The position numbers were made by a program, and so were the translations under genes. From Oscillibacter valericigenes Sjm18-20 (GTDB taxonomy: Bacteria > Bacillota > Clostridia > Oscillospirales > Oscillospiraceae), in contig AP012044.1 in assembly GCA_000283575.1 (NCBI GenBank), forward strand, positions 3,410,001 to 3,474,000: DNA of 64,000 nucleotides, written 5' to 3'. Below, in pieces: positions 53,090 through 61,916 of the stretch. Numbering within the stretch: position 1 is the stretch's first letter; the number at the start of each line of letters is the position of its first letter. The notes beneath the pieces are model-generated. The model did no database searches and was not told where the DNA came from. It saw only the letters and a list, made by a program, of their open reading frames with translations.

Positions 53090-53529
53090 TTTAACATCCC
53101 CCAAAGGCCAGACAGCATGGCCTCTACGGGTTCGTCAGGAGAAAGGACGTGACACGCGCCAAGCTTTGTGTAAACTTCTTTCAAGCGAGAATCCGCGCAC
53201 CGGACGACGACTAAGAGGTCTGGGTCCTCCTGATGCGCAGCCCTGCAAAGGGCCAGATTTTCAGATTCATGCTCTGAGAGTATGAATATTGCCGAATAAT
53301 AGCCGTTATTTTGTGGCAGCGCAGGCTCCACAAGTTCCGTGCATTGTATTCCGGCATTGAGCGCAGCGCAGACGGCCGCGTGGGAGCCAAAAATTAAAAC
53401 GCCCATTTTTCGCCTGCCTTCCCGGCTGTCTATAAATCCGCCGTCCACGATGAAGTTGTCGATGCGCCGCATGATCAAATAACCGAGAATGATGATGCCC
53501 AGCGCCGTGATTACCAGTAAAGCCGACAT
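53086..53529 (-). CDS. Membrane-anchored RCK-like protein at the head of the ktr operon
   Basis: The 147-aa protein has one N-terminal transmembrane segment (ALLVITALGIIILGYLI) followed by a Rossmann-like domain: GVLIFGSHAAVCAAL, AIFILSEHESENLALCRAAH, LLVVVRCADSRLKEVYTKLG, ACHVLSPDEPVEAML. This order is like the second half of a TrkA-N domain, but the GxGxxG nucleotide loop is absent. AGGTGAGAGCA precedes the start; its stop overlaps ktrB. It could be an accessory or regulatory subunit of KtrAB. I know no named family. Confidence 0.7.
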   Translation of the reverse strand: MSALLVITALGIIILGYLIMRRIDNFIVDGGFIDSREGRRKMGVLIFGSHAAVCAALNAGIQCTELVEPALPQNNGYYSAIFILSEHESENLALCRAAHQEDPDLLVVVRCADSRLKEVYTKLGACHVLSPDEPVEAMLSGLWGMLK

Positions 53530-53759
53530 TGCTCTCACCTACCTTTTCAGTAATCATAGCGGAAATCCTATTACGTAGTTATCCTCTTTTCCTTTTCGGC
53601 GTTATTTTTGTATAAAGATTTTTCAGCACCCTGCTTGGGAAAAGTGCGAAAGGATTTTGAGCACGAAAAACCGGCAGAGCTTAAAAGCTCTGCCGGTTTT
53701 TTGTCTTGCGCTTTCCCGCACAGCGGCGGACTTTTGCATCGCTGCGCCTTTTCCCCGCG
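53530..53759. other. Intergenic region between ktr operon and tetR
   Basis: It contains the promoter area of the ktr operon on the minus strand (possible -10 TATGAT near 53550, no good -35) and the terminator at 53666-53702. No gene is visible. Confidence 0.4.
53666..53702. terminator. Terminator after the efflux operon
   Basis: AAAAACCGGCAGAGC and GCTCTGCCGGTTTTT form a perfect 15-bp stem with a 6-base loop, flanked by A and T runs. It lies 57 bp past the tetR stop and ends the efflux operon on the minus strand. Confidence 0.92.
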
Positions 53760-54353
53760 TCAGGTATTCTCTTGATGTTCTTTCGCCTGAATCCCTTGGA
53801 GTGCCAACTTTACTACTGCTTTCACCGGCTTTTTCTTACCAAGCATCTGCAGACGAAAAATTAAATGTGGGTTTGGAAGGCTCAGCATATACGCCGCCGC
53901 GATATCCACTTCCAAATCGGGGATCAGCTCTCCGGTGGCCTGTGCCCGACGAATGGCCTGCTCCACCATGGCGGAGATATTGTTGCTAAACTCCGCCATC
54001 ACCAACTCCAACTCTTTAAGAGAATCATTGCTGAACATCTGCAGGATCTCATTGAAATCGACTCCCCGCGCCAGCTCCAGCATCATTTCGACATAGAGTT
54101 CCATCTGCCGAGAAAACGAAGTCTCCTGCGTAAAAATAAGCCGCAGTTGCTCTTCCATCTTCTGTATTTTGGCCCTGCATGACGCGATAAACAGCTTGGT
54201 CTTCGATGGAAAATATTCATAGATCGTGGACTTTCCGATTCCGGCCCGGGCGGCAATCTCCGACATGGAAGCCCCGTCAACACCCCGGAAGCCGAACTCC
54301 GTCAGCGCAGCCTGCAAAATATCCGCGCGGCGCTGGTCACTGATCTTCGACAT
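53760..54353 (-). CDS. TetR/AcrR-family repressor of the efflux operon
   Basis: The 197-aa protein has the TetR helix-turn-helix (ILQAALTEFGFRGVDGASMS, then EIAARAGIGKSTIYEYFPSK) and a C-terminal ligand domain. AAAGGAG lies about 10 bases before the chosen ATG at 54353. It is the last gene of the operon and overlaps the end of the RND gene by 17 bp, so it is made together with the pump it probably represses. The palindrome at 60124-60149 is its likely operator. Confidence 0.93.
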   Translation of the reverse strand: MSKISDQRRADILQAALTEFGFRGVDGASMSEIAARAGIGKSTIYEYFPSKTKLFIASCRAKIQKMEEQLRLIFTQETSFSRQMELYVEMMLELARGVDFNEILQMFSNDSLKELELVMAEFSNNISAMVEQAIRRAQATGELIPDLEVDIAAAYMLSLPNPHLIFRLQMLGKKKPVKAVVKLALQGIQAKEHQENT

Positions 54354-57300
54354 GGGAAATTTTCTCCTTTCCCTGAAGCGCCGGCCTTTTCTTTTTGGCC
54401 GCGCGCTTATCTGCAAAGTGCTGGCTAAAGCTGTCCAGAATGCTGTAGTACACCGGGGTGAACAGCAGCGTCACGACGGTGGAGATCAGCATACCGGTAA
54501 TCATGGCGATGGCCATGGGCTTCATCATTTCCGAACCCTCGCCCATGCCGATCGCCATGGGTAACAGGCCCAGGACCGTGGTAAGCATGGTCATCATCAC
54601 AGGCCGGACACGGCGGGGGCAGGCGTTGAGAATGGCCTCGTTCTTTTCCTCGCCCCGGAGACGGCGGGTTTTGATATAGTCCGCCAGCACAATGGAGGAA
54701 TTGACCACCACGCCTGCCAACATGATAACGCCCACAAAGGAGACGATCGAAATTTTCATGCCAAAGAGGCGCTGTGTACACAAAGACCCCAGCAGACTCA
54801 CCGGCAAAATCATCATAACGATGACCGGCATCAAAAAAGACTCAAACTGAGAGGCCAGTACGAAGTACACAAGTCCCATCGCCACGATCAGAGCGTTTCC
54901 AAGACTCCGAAAGGAGTCCATCATTTCGCTGTTCTCGCCAGCCATGTCCACGATGACGCTGTCCGGAGCCTGAAAGCCGTCAATCACCGTCTGTACGGAT
55001 TTGGCAATACCCACCGTGTCGTCTGTGCGGCTGTCACCGGTGATGGTAATAGTGCGGCTCTGATTCTGGCGGGTAATGGTCTGGGGCGCCATCACCACAT
55101 CCACGTTCGCCACCATGTTCAGGGGAATGGAGCTGCCAAGCGGCGTGGTAATGGGCATTGATCTCAGTGCGTCCAGGCTCTTGCCCGCATCTGTCTCGCC
55201 CCGGACCACCACATCGATCTCCTCGCCGTTGACCTTCAGAACGGTGGCAGTGGAGCCGGTGAGCTGACTGCGGACGGCGGTGCCGATGGTTGCGGCGGTA
55301 AGGCCGTACTGCGCCGCCACATCGCGCCGCAGCGTCACATCCACCTCCGGTACCTGATCTCCGGCACTGGACGAGACATTGACGGCATCCGGTATCTCGG
55401 AGATCTGACTCAAAAGGTCGTCCGCGGCGGCCTTCAGCTCGTCATAGTCGTCGCCGGAGAGGGTGATGTCAATGGGACTTCCAGTCATTTCGGACATATC
55501 CATCATACCCGCCGAGGATACGGAGATATCCGCCCCGGCAACATTCTGGAGATCGTCCCGCAACTGACTTCCGATTTCCTCGGCGGAGCGGTGGCGGTCC
55601 CCGATGGAAACAAGGTTCAGCGTGACGGAGGTGGAATTGTCGCCGGTCATGCTGCTCATGGTACCGCCGCCGGTGGTATAGTAGATATCCTTGATCTCCG
55701 GAACGGTATCCATTGCAATATTCACCACCTGCTCGGCGATGTGCTGTGCCTCTTCCGTCTCGGTGCCCACCGGCAGACCCACGGTGACGCTGACGCTGCT
55801 CTGGTCCATGGATGGCATCGTCTCAAATCCGGAGACGGCGATGATGCCGATGAAGGCCGCGATCATACCAAGCGTGGCCAGCATAGCCCGCTTGCGATGG
55901 GTGATGAAGTATTCCAGTTTTTTCACGTACCAGTTCATCAGACGACCGCGCTTTGCCTTCTTTGCGGCCTCCATGGCCTGGGCGTTACCCTCCAGATCCC
56001 GCCGGCTCCGGCCCAACAGCATATAGCTCAGCAGCGGCACAATGGTCAGCGCCACCACCAAAGACATACCGATCAGAGTACAGATAGTCAGGCAGAAATC
56101 ATAGAACATCATGCCCACAATACCGTCAGTCAGGCCCAGGGGAAGGAATACGGCCACGGTAGTCAGCGTAGAGGCCACAATAGAGAGGGCCACCTCTCCG
56201 GTACCCTGCGTACAGGCGGAGAAATTGTCATGTCCGTCAGCCCGATATCGGAAAATATTTTCCAGCACCACGATGGAGTTATCCACGATCATGCCGACGC
56301 CCATGGCCACGCCGCCCAGGCTCATCATGTTCAGCGTGATGTTCAGCACCTTCATCAGCAGGAACACCGCCACGATGCAAAGGGGCATGGCCACAGAAAT
56401 TACCAGCGTGGCGCCCCAATCCCTCAGGAACAGGAACAACACCAGCGCCGCCAGCAGCACACCCAGAACGATGTTCGTAATAGCGCTGTTAACGGACTGA
56501 TTAATATAGTCGCTCTGGTCCATCAGCACGGACCAGTTCAAAGACGGGTTCTCCTCCGCAATCTTCGCCATGGCCGCCTGTACGCTCTTGGCCGTTGAAA
56601 CGGTGTTCACATCGGACTGCTTATTGACGGACAGGACCACGCAGTCCTCGCCGTCCACCCGGGCAATCGTACTCCGCTCCTGAGGCTTGAGGTATACGTT
56701 CGCCACTTCGCCCAGTCGGACGGAACCGCCGGTGGACAAGGGAATCAGGCAGTTCGCCACATCTTCGGCGGAGGAAAATTCACCGTCGGTCCGAACGGTG
56801 AGCGTGTTGGCTCCGTTGTCCACGTCGCCGGCGGGGATCGCCACGTTTTCTGCCGACAGGATCTGGGCGATATAACTCAGGGACAGCCCGTAGCCCTCCA
56901 GCTTTTCCGTGTAGGTCTCCACGGCAATCTCATTTTCAAAGCCTCCCTCCACGTCCACGGAGGCCACGCCCTCGATGCGCTCCAGCGCGGGGGAGATGGT
57001 TTCGTCCGCAATAGACTGGAGAGACGCCATATCGGAACCCTTCAGTCCAATGACCATCACGGGCATGGCGTCCATGTCCATCGCCATCATCACCGGATCG
57101 CTGGCATCGTCGGGCAGGGTGCTCTTTGTCATGTTGACCTTGTCCCGCAGATCCGTCATTGCGGTGTCCAGATCGGTGCTGTCGGTAAAGGTCACCACCA
57201 CCAGGGACATATTTTCAACGGAGAACGACTGGATTTTGTCCATGCCGGCTACCGACGCACAGGCGTTTTCCAGTGGAACCGTTATCAGGTTTTCAATCTC

Positions 57301-57468
57301 CTGGGGACCGGCCTGATAGGTGGAGTACATCAATACCATGGGCAGCTCGATATCCGGCAGCAGCGCCAGGGGCAATTGAGTAAAGCCCAGCACGCCGAAA
57401 ATTGCCACCATGATACAGGCCATGATCGTCGTTACCCGGTGCCGGATGGAGAATGTGACGATATTCAT
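54337..57468 (-). CDS. RND-family efflux pump inner-membrane transporter
   Basis: The 1043-aa protein has the RND layout: transmembrane helix 1 at the N-terminus (VTTIMACIMVAIFGVLGF), two large extracytoplasmic loops, and 12 helices in all. TM4 carries GMIVDNSIVVLENI, with an Asp that fits the proton-relay position, and TM10 GVVVNSSIVLADYI. Such pumps are usually trimeric. The start overlaps the stop of the membrane-fusion gene (ATGA). It belongs to the AcrB/MdtB-like HAE1 type by sequence pattern; substrates unknown. Confidence 0.95.
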   Translation of the reverse strand: MNIVTFSIRHRVTTIMACIMVAIFGVLGFTQLPLALLPDIELPMVLMYSTYQAGPQEIENLITVPLENACASVAGMDKIQSFSVENMSLVVVTFTDSTDLDTAMTDLRDKVNMTKSTLPDDASDPVMMAMDMDAMPVMVIGLKGSDMASLQSIADETISPALERIEGVASVDVEGGFENEIAVETYTEKLEGYGLSLSYIAQILSAENVAIPAGDVDNGANTLTVRTDGEFSSAEDVANCLIPLSTGGSVRLGEVANVYLKPQERSTIARVDGEDCVVLSVNKQSDVNTVSTAKSVQAAMAKIAEENPSLNWSVLMDQSDYINQSVNSAITNIVLGVLLAALVLFLFLRDWGATLVISVAMPLCIVAVFLLMKVLNITLNMMSLGGVAMGVGMIVDNSIVVLENIFRYRADGHDNFSACTQGTGEVALSIVASTLTTVAVFLPLGLTDGIVGMMFYDFCLTICTLIGMSLVVALTIVPLLSYMLLGRSRRDLEGNAQAMEAAKKAKRGRLMNWYVKKLEYFITHRKRAMLATLGMIAAFIGIIAVSGFETMPSMDQSSVSVTVGLPVGTETEEAQHIAEQVVNIAMDTVPEIKDIYYTTGGGTMSSMTGDNSTSVTLNLVSIGDRHRSAEEIGSQLRDDLQNVAGADISVSSAGMMDMSEMTGSPIDITLSGDDYDELKAAADDLLSQISEIPDAVNVSSSAGDQVPEVDVTLRRDVAAQYGLTAATIGTAVRSQLTGSTATVLKVNGEEIDVVVRGETDAGKSLDALRSMPITTPLGSSIPLNMVANVDVVMAPQTITRQNQSRTITITGDSRTDDTVGIAKSVQTVIDGFQAPDSVIVDMAGENSEMMDSFRSLGNALIVAMGLVYFVLASQFESFLMPVIVMMILPVSLLGSLCTQRLFGMKISIVSFVGVIMLAGVVVNSSIVLADYIKTRRLRGEEKNEAILNACPRRVRPVMMTMLTTVLGLLPMAIGMGEGSEMMKPMAIAMITGMLISTVVTLLFTPVYYSILDSFSQHFADKRAAKKKRPALQGKEKISHVEDQ

Positions 57469-58691
57469 CCCTTCGCACCCTCCGCACCGTCAGACGCCGC
57501 GCCGGAGGCCGCGGAGCTCTCCGCGCCGGCCGGGGAAGAAACCGTAGAGGAGGACGCTGCAGAGGAGGACGCACCGCTTTCGTCCGCCGGGGCGTTGGTG
57601 ATGCGGACAGGCGCGCCGTCGTCCAGATAGCTCTGACCACGGGTCACCAGCCGCTCTCCGCCGTGAAGTCCGGAGGTGACTTCCGTCTGGGTCTCGCCCA
57701 CAAGGCCGGTGGTAATATTCACCTGATAGGCCGTGTCGCCGTCCACAATATAGACGGTCTGCTGCCCGTCCTCTCCGGTCAGGATGGACTCCGTGGGGAT
57801 CAGCACCGTACCCACCCGGGAGTTGGTGCGGAAGGTGGCCCGGGCGAACATGCCGATGGAGACCTTCAGGTCCTTGGGAAGGTCGATATGTACCTCGTAC
57901 AGGGCGGAGGCCTGACTGACCGCGGAGGCCACGGAGGCCACCGTTCCCTGAACGGTCTCGTCGCCGATGGATGGAATCGACACATCTACCGCATCGCCCA
58001 CGCTGATGGAGGGCTGCAGCGTCTCAGAGACATTTACCACCACTTGAGGCCGGCCGATCTCAGATACCACCACCGTGGCGGTGTTGGGGGCCACGCTGAC
58101 CCCGGCGGTCACGCTGACGCTGGAAACGGTTCCGGAGATAGGCGCCGTGACGGTGGGGTTATTCAGCACGTCCCACACGTCGTCCAGACCCATCTGAGTC
58201 AGGGTGCTCTCCCGGGTGTTCTCCGCCTGCATCAGGCCCAGCTTGGCCTGGTCCAGCTGGTTCTGGCTCACCGCACCCAGTTCAAAGAGTGCCTGAAGGT
58301 TGGTATAGCTCTCCTGCGTCTGGCGCACCTGCTCATCCAGAAGCTCCCGGGTGCTGGTATATGTGGTCAGCGCACTGCCGTAGGTATCGTCCAGATCGGA
58401 GGTATCCAGCGTGTACAGCGGATCGCCTGCGGCCACTGTATTTCCGGCCTTGACTTTTACGCTTTTGACCTTACAGGCCACCTTGCTTAAAACAGGTACG
58501 TTGCGGCTGGCGGTGACGCTTCCGGTGACGGTGTTCTCCGTGGCGATGTCGCCGGTCTCCACTGTCTGGATTTCCACGGCTGTTCCCGGGACTTCCTGCT
58601 CTGCGGAGGTATCGCCACTCTGACCGCAGGCCGTCAGCCCGCCGATCAGCAGCGCTGCCGCCAGCAGCGCAAAAAGGGGTTGTTTTTTCAT
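57465..58691 (-). CDS. Efflux RND periplasmic-adaptor-type (membrane fusion) lipoprotein
   Basis: The 408-aa protein begins with a lipoprotein signal (LFALLAAALLIGGLTACG), so it is anchored outside the membrane. The lipoyl halves (NVPVLSKVACKVKSVKVKAG and PTVTAPISGTVSSVSV) flank a coiled-coil hairpin (STRELLDEQVRQTQESY); beta-barrel and MP domains follow. The last 45 residues are a Ser/Ala-rich tail. It links the RND pump and the TolC-like protein. Confidence 0.94.
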   Translation of the reverse strand: MKKQPLFALLAAALLIGGLTACGQSGDTSAEQEVPGTAVEIQTVETGDIATENTVTGSVTASRNVPVLSKVACKVKSVKVKAGNTVAAGDPLYTLDTSDLDDTYGSALTTYTSTRELLDEQVRQTQESYTNLQALFELGAVSQNQLDQAKLGLMQAENTRESTLTQMGLDDVWDVLNNPTVTAPISGTVSSVSVTAGVSVAPNTATVVVSEIGRPQVVVNVSETLQPSISVGDAVDVSIPSIGDETVQGTVASVASAVSQASALYEVHIDLPKDLKVSIGMFARATFRTNSRVGTVLIPTESILTGEDGQQTVYIVDGDTAYQVNITTGLVGETQTEVTSGLHGGERLVTRGQSYLDDGAPVRITNAPADESGASSSAASSSTVSSPAGAESSAASGAASDGAEGAKG

Positions 58692-58718
58692 GCTTTTCTC
58701 CTTTTTATTTAAGCTCTC

Positions 58719-60077
58719 TCAGACAAGACCGTACTGGGTCGCATTGACATAGGCTCGATAGGCGCTGAACAGATTCCGCTGAGCAGTCCGCAGATCGTCC
58801 TGCGCACTGTCGAGGTCGCTTTTGGCGGAGAGATATTCCTCGTGGGACAGCATCCCCAACTCGTATTTCTTTGCGGCGATATCAAAGGTCCTCTGCTGGA
58901 AGTCCACCGCCTCCTGCGCGGTGTCCACCAAACGGGAATCCTCGGGAATTGTCATGCACACCACCTTGAATTTGGAGGCAAAGTTATCCTTCGCCGCAGA
59001 CAGCGCGTTCTTGTTCGCGCCGCTGGTACTGGTGTTATAGGAAATCTGGGCATTAGCCACGTCCACGTTCCGCCCCATGGCAGTGCTCAGCGTCTTGTCG
59101 TAGCTCACGGCATCCAGCTCCGCCTGAGTGGGCATGGGCAGCGCGCCCAGCTTTACGGAGCCGTTCAGCTCCATGTCACACATACCCTCCAGCGTAGTCT
59201 TGTTGGAGGCGATCTGGAATTTCATGGACTGGATCTGGCTTTGAAGCTGGCTGCGCTGATGGTGCATGCTCTCCACGTCATAGGCGGAGGCCATGCCCAG
59301 CTCCTGCCGCTTTTCAGTAATTGCCGCAGCCCGGTCCAGCGTATCCAGCCCGCGGTTCATGGCATCCAGCCCGTCTTCCATGGTGGCAATGGCGACATAC
59401 AGTGTCTCCGCGCCCTTGACGATCTGATTGATGGCGTCATCCAGAGAGTTTTTTGCGGACTCCGTGCTGTCGCCCATCGTGTCCCTCTGCCCCTGAAGCG
59501 TGGCGATCTGCATTTGCAGAATCGCCGACTGCGCGGCAAGGCTCGTCTGCAACGCGGCATAGACATCGCCCATCCCGTCCGGAACCGAATCCGCGTTCCT
59601 CACGGTATTCAGCGCGGCGTCCACGCCCTCCTTCATCTGGTCAAGTCCCACAATCGTGTCCCACATGTTGGCGGTGGTGACGCTGGTCAGATCCTTGATC
59701 TGACCCTGGAGTGAGAGAATATTGGCATTGTATTTCTCCAGCGCCCGGCGCAGATTTTCAAAGTTCAGCGTATCGGCCGTATTCTCCGCCACCATGGCGG
59801 CACTATGTACGCTGTTTGCCGTCAGAACATCAAAAGGCGCGGAAGACGCCGCATCTTCCGTCCCCGAGGGCTCTAATGCGTCCGGAGCGGTCTCCCCGAC
59901 CGTCTCCGAGCCGGCGGCAGAGGAAGCGGCCAGTGAAGAGGCTCCACTCCCCGTCTGCAGGTCCGCGGCGGAAGCCGCCGGTCCCGGCGCGGTCTGAACG
60001 CGTTCGTCCGCCATGACCGGCAGCGCAACGGCCAGCGTCAGCACAACCGACAACAGCAGCGCTAAGGTTCGTTTCAT
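58719..60077 (-). CDS. TolC-family-like coiled-coil exported protein
   Basis: The 452-aa protein has a signal peptide (LALLLSVVLTLAVALPVMADE), then a low-complexity Ala/Ser/Glu region to about residue 100, and then long coiled coils with the TolC/OEP pattern (EKRQELGMASAYDVESMHHQ; KKYELGMLSHEEYLSAKSDL). In Gram-negatives TolC forms the outer-membrane tunnel; in a monoderm cell its role is unclear, and it could extend through the wall. It is the first gene of the operon. Confidence 0.85.
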   Translation of the reverse strand: MKRTLALLLSVVLTLAVALPVMADERVQTAPGPAASAADLQTGSGASSLAASSAAGSETVGETAPDALEPSGTEDAASSAPFDVLTANSVHSAAMVAENTADTLNFENLRRALEKYNANILSLQGQIKDLTSVTTANMWDTIVGLDQMKEGVDAALNTVRNADSVPDGMGDVYAALQTSLAAQSAILQMQIATLQGQRDTMGDSTESAKNSLDDAINQIVKGAETLYVAIATMEDGLDAMNRGLDTLDRAAAITEKRQELGMASAYDVESMHHQRSQLQSQIQSMKFQIASNKTTLEGMCDMELNGSVKLGALPMPTQAELDAVSYDKTLSTAMGRNVDVANAQISYNTSTSGANKNALSAAKDNFASKFKVVCMTIPEDSRLVDTAQEAVDFQQRTFDIAAKKYELGMLSHEEYLSAKSDLDSAQDDLRTAQRNLFSAYRAYVNATQYGLV

Positions 60078-60123
60078 ATAAGAACTCCTTTTTTCTGCGC
60101 AGGGCGCAAAGTCAATAAAGTCG

Positions 60124-60149
60124 AAATCCCGACCGATCGGTCGGGATTT
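60124..60149. promoter_or_regulatory. TetR operator palindrome
   Basis: A 26-bp perfect palindrome, centre CCGATCGG with outer arms AAATCCCGA and TCGGGATTT, lies about 50 bp before the TolC-like start and directly after the promoter -10. TetR-family operators are of this type; it is the likely site for the repressor at 53760. Confidence 0.85.
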
Positions 60150-60151
60150 TT

Positions 60152-60180
60152 ATTATAGGCGTGAAGCCAGTATCTGTCAA
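60152..60180 (-). promoter_or_regulatory. Consensus promoter of the efflux operon
   Basis: On the minus strand -35 TTGACA (60180-60175), a 17-bp spacer and -10 TATAAT (60157-60152) match the sigma-A consensus exactly. Transcription would start inside the adjacent palindrome. Confidence 0.92.
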
Positions 60181-60346
60181 GGATAATTTTTCATCGTTCT
60201 GCCCTCCTCATTCTCATCCGCAGCATCAAGGCGGTAACCCCCCCGTTTCCGGCATGTGTCTTCTTGGTTCCACTTTGTCTCCTCACCGGGCGAGACCGCG
60301 GTCAACGCCGTTAACGCGGCAGTCAGGACCGCTGAGCAGCCCTTTG

Positions 60347-60387
60347 CAAAAAGCACCGGGAGCCTGACATTATCAGGCCCCCGGTAC
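60347..60387 (-). terminator. Terminator of the MoxR/VWA operon
   Basis: GTACCGGGGGCCTGA pairs with TCAGGCTCCCGGTGC (one mismatch, one G-U) and is followed on the minus strand by TTTTTG. It lies 6 bp after the MoxR-type gene's stop. Confidence 0.85.
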
Positions 60388-60392
60388 CCCGC

Positions 60393-61904
60393 TTATTTTC
60401 CCGACTTTTCCGCAGCGATCTCTTCGCGAATGCGGCGGCGGCTGTCATCAAACAACAGCTCCCGGTTATGCCGGAAATAGGCGTCGCAGCCAAAGTGTTC
60501 CACAAACCAGCTGGTATCGTACCCGGCCGTGATTTCCGTCACAAAGATCACCAGCTCCTGAGAATCGCCAAAGGTCTCCTCCAGATACCGGAACGCATTG
60601 TCAAAGCAGCGCCCCGCCGTCTGAGCGGCGACTCTGCGGGCTTCCACCTCCGCCGCAAACCAGCCCCGGACGGCGTCCATGGCGTTTTCGTCTCTGATAT
60701 CGCCGTCCAGCAAATCCTGCCGGTAGCGCGTCAGAATTTCCTGCTCCCGCTGGTCCAGAGTTCGGCGCTCCCGGTCCAGCTGTCCGGCGGCGGCGGAGCG
60801 CTCCATGGCCTCTTGGCGGGACTGCTCCAGCTCCAGCAGGGCTGCCCCCGCAGCGGTACCCCCGGCCAACCGGGCTTTGAAGGCAGTGAGGTCGGCGTGG
60901 AGAGCGTCCGCCAGGGCGTCCTGCGCCCGGACGTGGCCCGCCTCTTCGCTGAGGCGGCCCACAAGCAGTCCCAGCACCGATAATTTCTCGTCAAAGGGCG
61001 CGGCCCGAAGCTCGGAAACGGTTGCTGCGGCCCACTTTCCCTCCAGAATGTCCTCCACGCGGTAAGCCCGCTGATATTTCCCGTAAAGCTCCAGATATCC
61101 CGCGAAATCCCGGGCGATGCGCGGCAGCTGGATATACTGTCCCACCACCTCCCTGCTCACGGGAAGCCCCAGCTTTTCATAGGCGCAGATCAGCTCGCTC
61201 AGATCCTCCCAACCCCGGGCGGTGGCAAACTGGATGCCGTCCACCGTGGTTTCGATTCGGTAGAAATTCTCTTTTTTAATATCAAGGTAGGACACCACCG
61301 CCCCGTGCAGACCCCTGCGGCGGGCGTACTCCTTCCAAACGGCGAAGTCCTCCTCAACATCTATACGCTTTACCCGGTCCAGCGTCACCACGTCGAAATC
61401 CCGGACGGACTTGTTGTACTCCGGCGGATTTCCCGCCGCAGCGATGAGCCAGCCCTCCGGCAGCTTTTGATTGCCGAAGGTCTTGCACTGCAAAAATTGC
61501 AGCATCATGGGGGCCAGCGTCTCGCTGACACAGTTGATCTCGTCCAGAAAGAGAATTCCCTCCCTGATTCCAGTTCGCTCCATCAGATCATAGACCGAGG
61601 CCAGAATCTCGCTCATGGTATACTCTGTGACGGAAAACTCTCGTCCGCCGTAAGTCCGCTTTTCGATGAACGGCAACCCCACGGCGCTTTGCCGGGTGTG
61701 ATGCGTGATGGTATAGGCCACAAGACCCACGCCGGTCTCCGCTGCGATCTGCTCCATGATCTGGGTCTTGCCGATGCCCGGGGGGCCCATCAGCAGCACG
61801 GGCCGCTGACGGACGGCGGGAATCAGGTAGTTCCCCAGTTCGTCCCTGGCCAGATATGCTTTCAGGGTATTGGCGATCTCCTCTTTTGCCTGTTTGATGT
61901 TCAT
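60393..61904 (-). CDS. MoxR-type AAA+ ATPase
   Basis: The 503-aa protein has Walker A GPPGIGKT at 40-47, Walker B GILFLDEIN, sensor 1 LIAAAGNPPEY and an arginine-finger region (LDRVKRIDVEED), as in the MoxR branch of AAA+ ATPases. The region after 330 is helical with a charged coiled coil. MoxR ATPases work with VWA proteins as chaperone-like pairs, and the VWA gene is next to it (12 bp upstream). The target of this pair is unknown. Confidence 0.92.
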   Translation of the reverse strand: MNIKQAKEEIANTLKAYLARDELGNYLIPAVRQRPVLLMGPPGIGKTQIMEQIAAETGVGLVAYTITHHTRQSAVGLPFIEKRTYGGREFSVTEYTMSEILASVYDLMERTGIREGILFLDEINCVSETLAPMMLQFLQCKTFGNQKLPEGWLIAAAGNPPEYNKSVRDFDVVTLDRVKRIDVEEDFAVWKEYARRRGLHGAVVSYLDIKKENFYRIETTVDGIQFATARGWEDLSELICAYEKLGLPVSREVVGQYIQLPRIARDFAGYLELYGKYQRAYRVEDILEGKWAAATVSELRAAPFDEKLSVLGLLVGRLSEEAGHVRAQDALADALHADLTAFKARLAGGTAAGAALLELEQSRQEAMERSAAAGQLDRERRTLDQREQEILTRYRQDLLDGDIRDENAMDAVRGWFAAEVEARRVAAQTAGRCFDNAFRYLEETFGDSQELVIFVTEITAGYDTSWFVEHFGCDAYFRHNRELLFDDSRRRIREEIAAEKSGK

Positions 61905-61916
61905 AAGTCCGTCTCC

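Noticed and set aside
54458..57316. Several open frames antisense to the RND gene
   Set aside because: Shadows of a certain coding region; no ribosome sites or domains.
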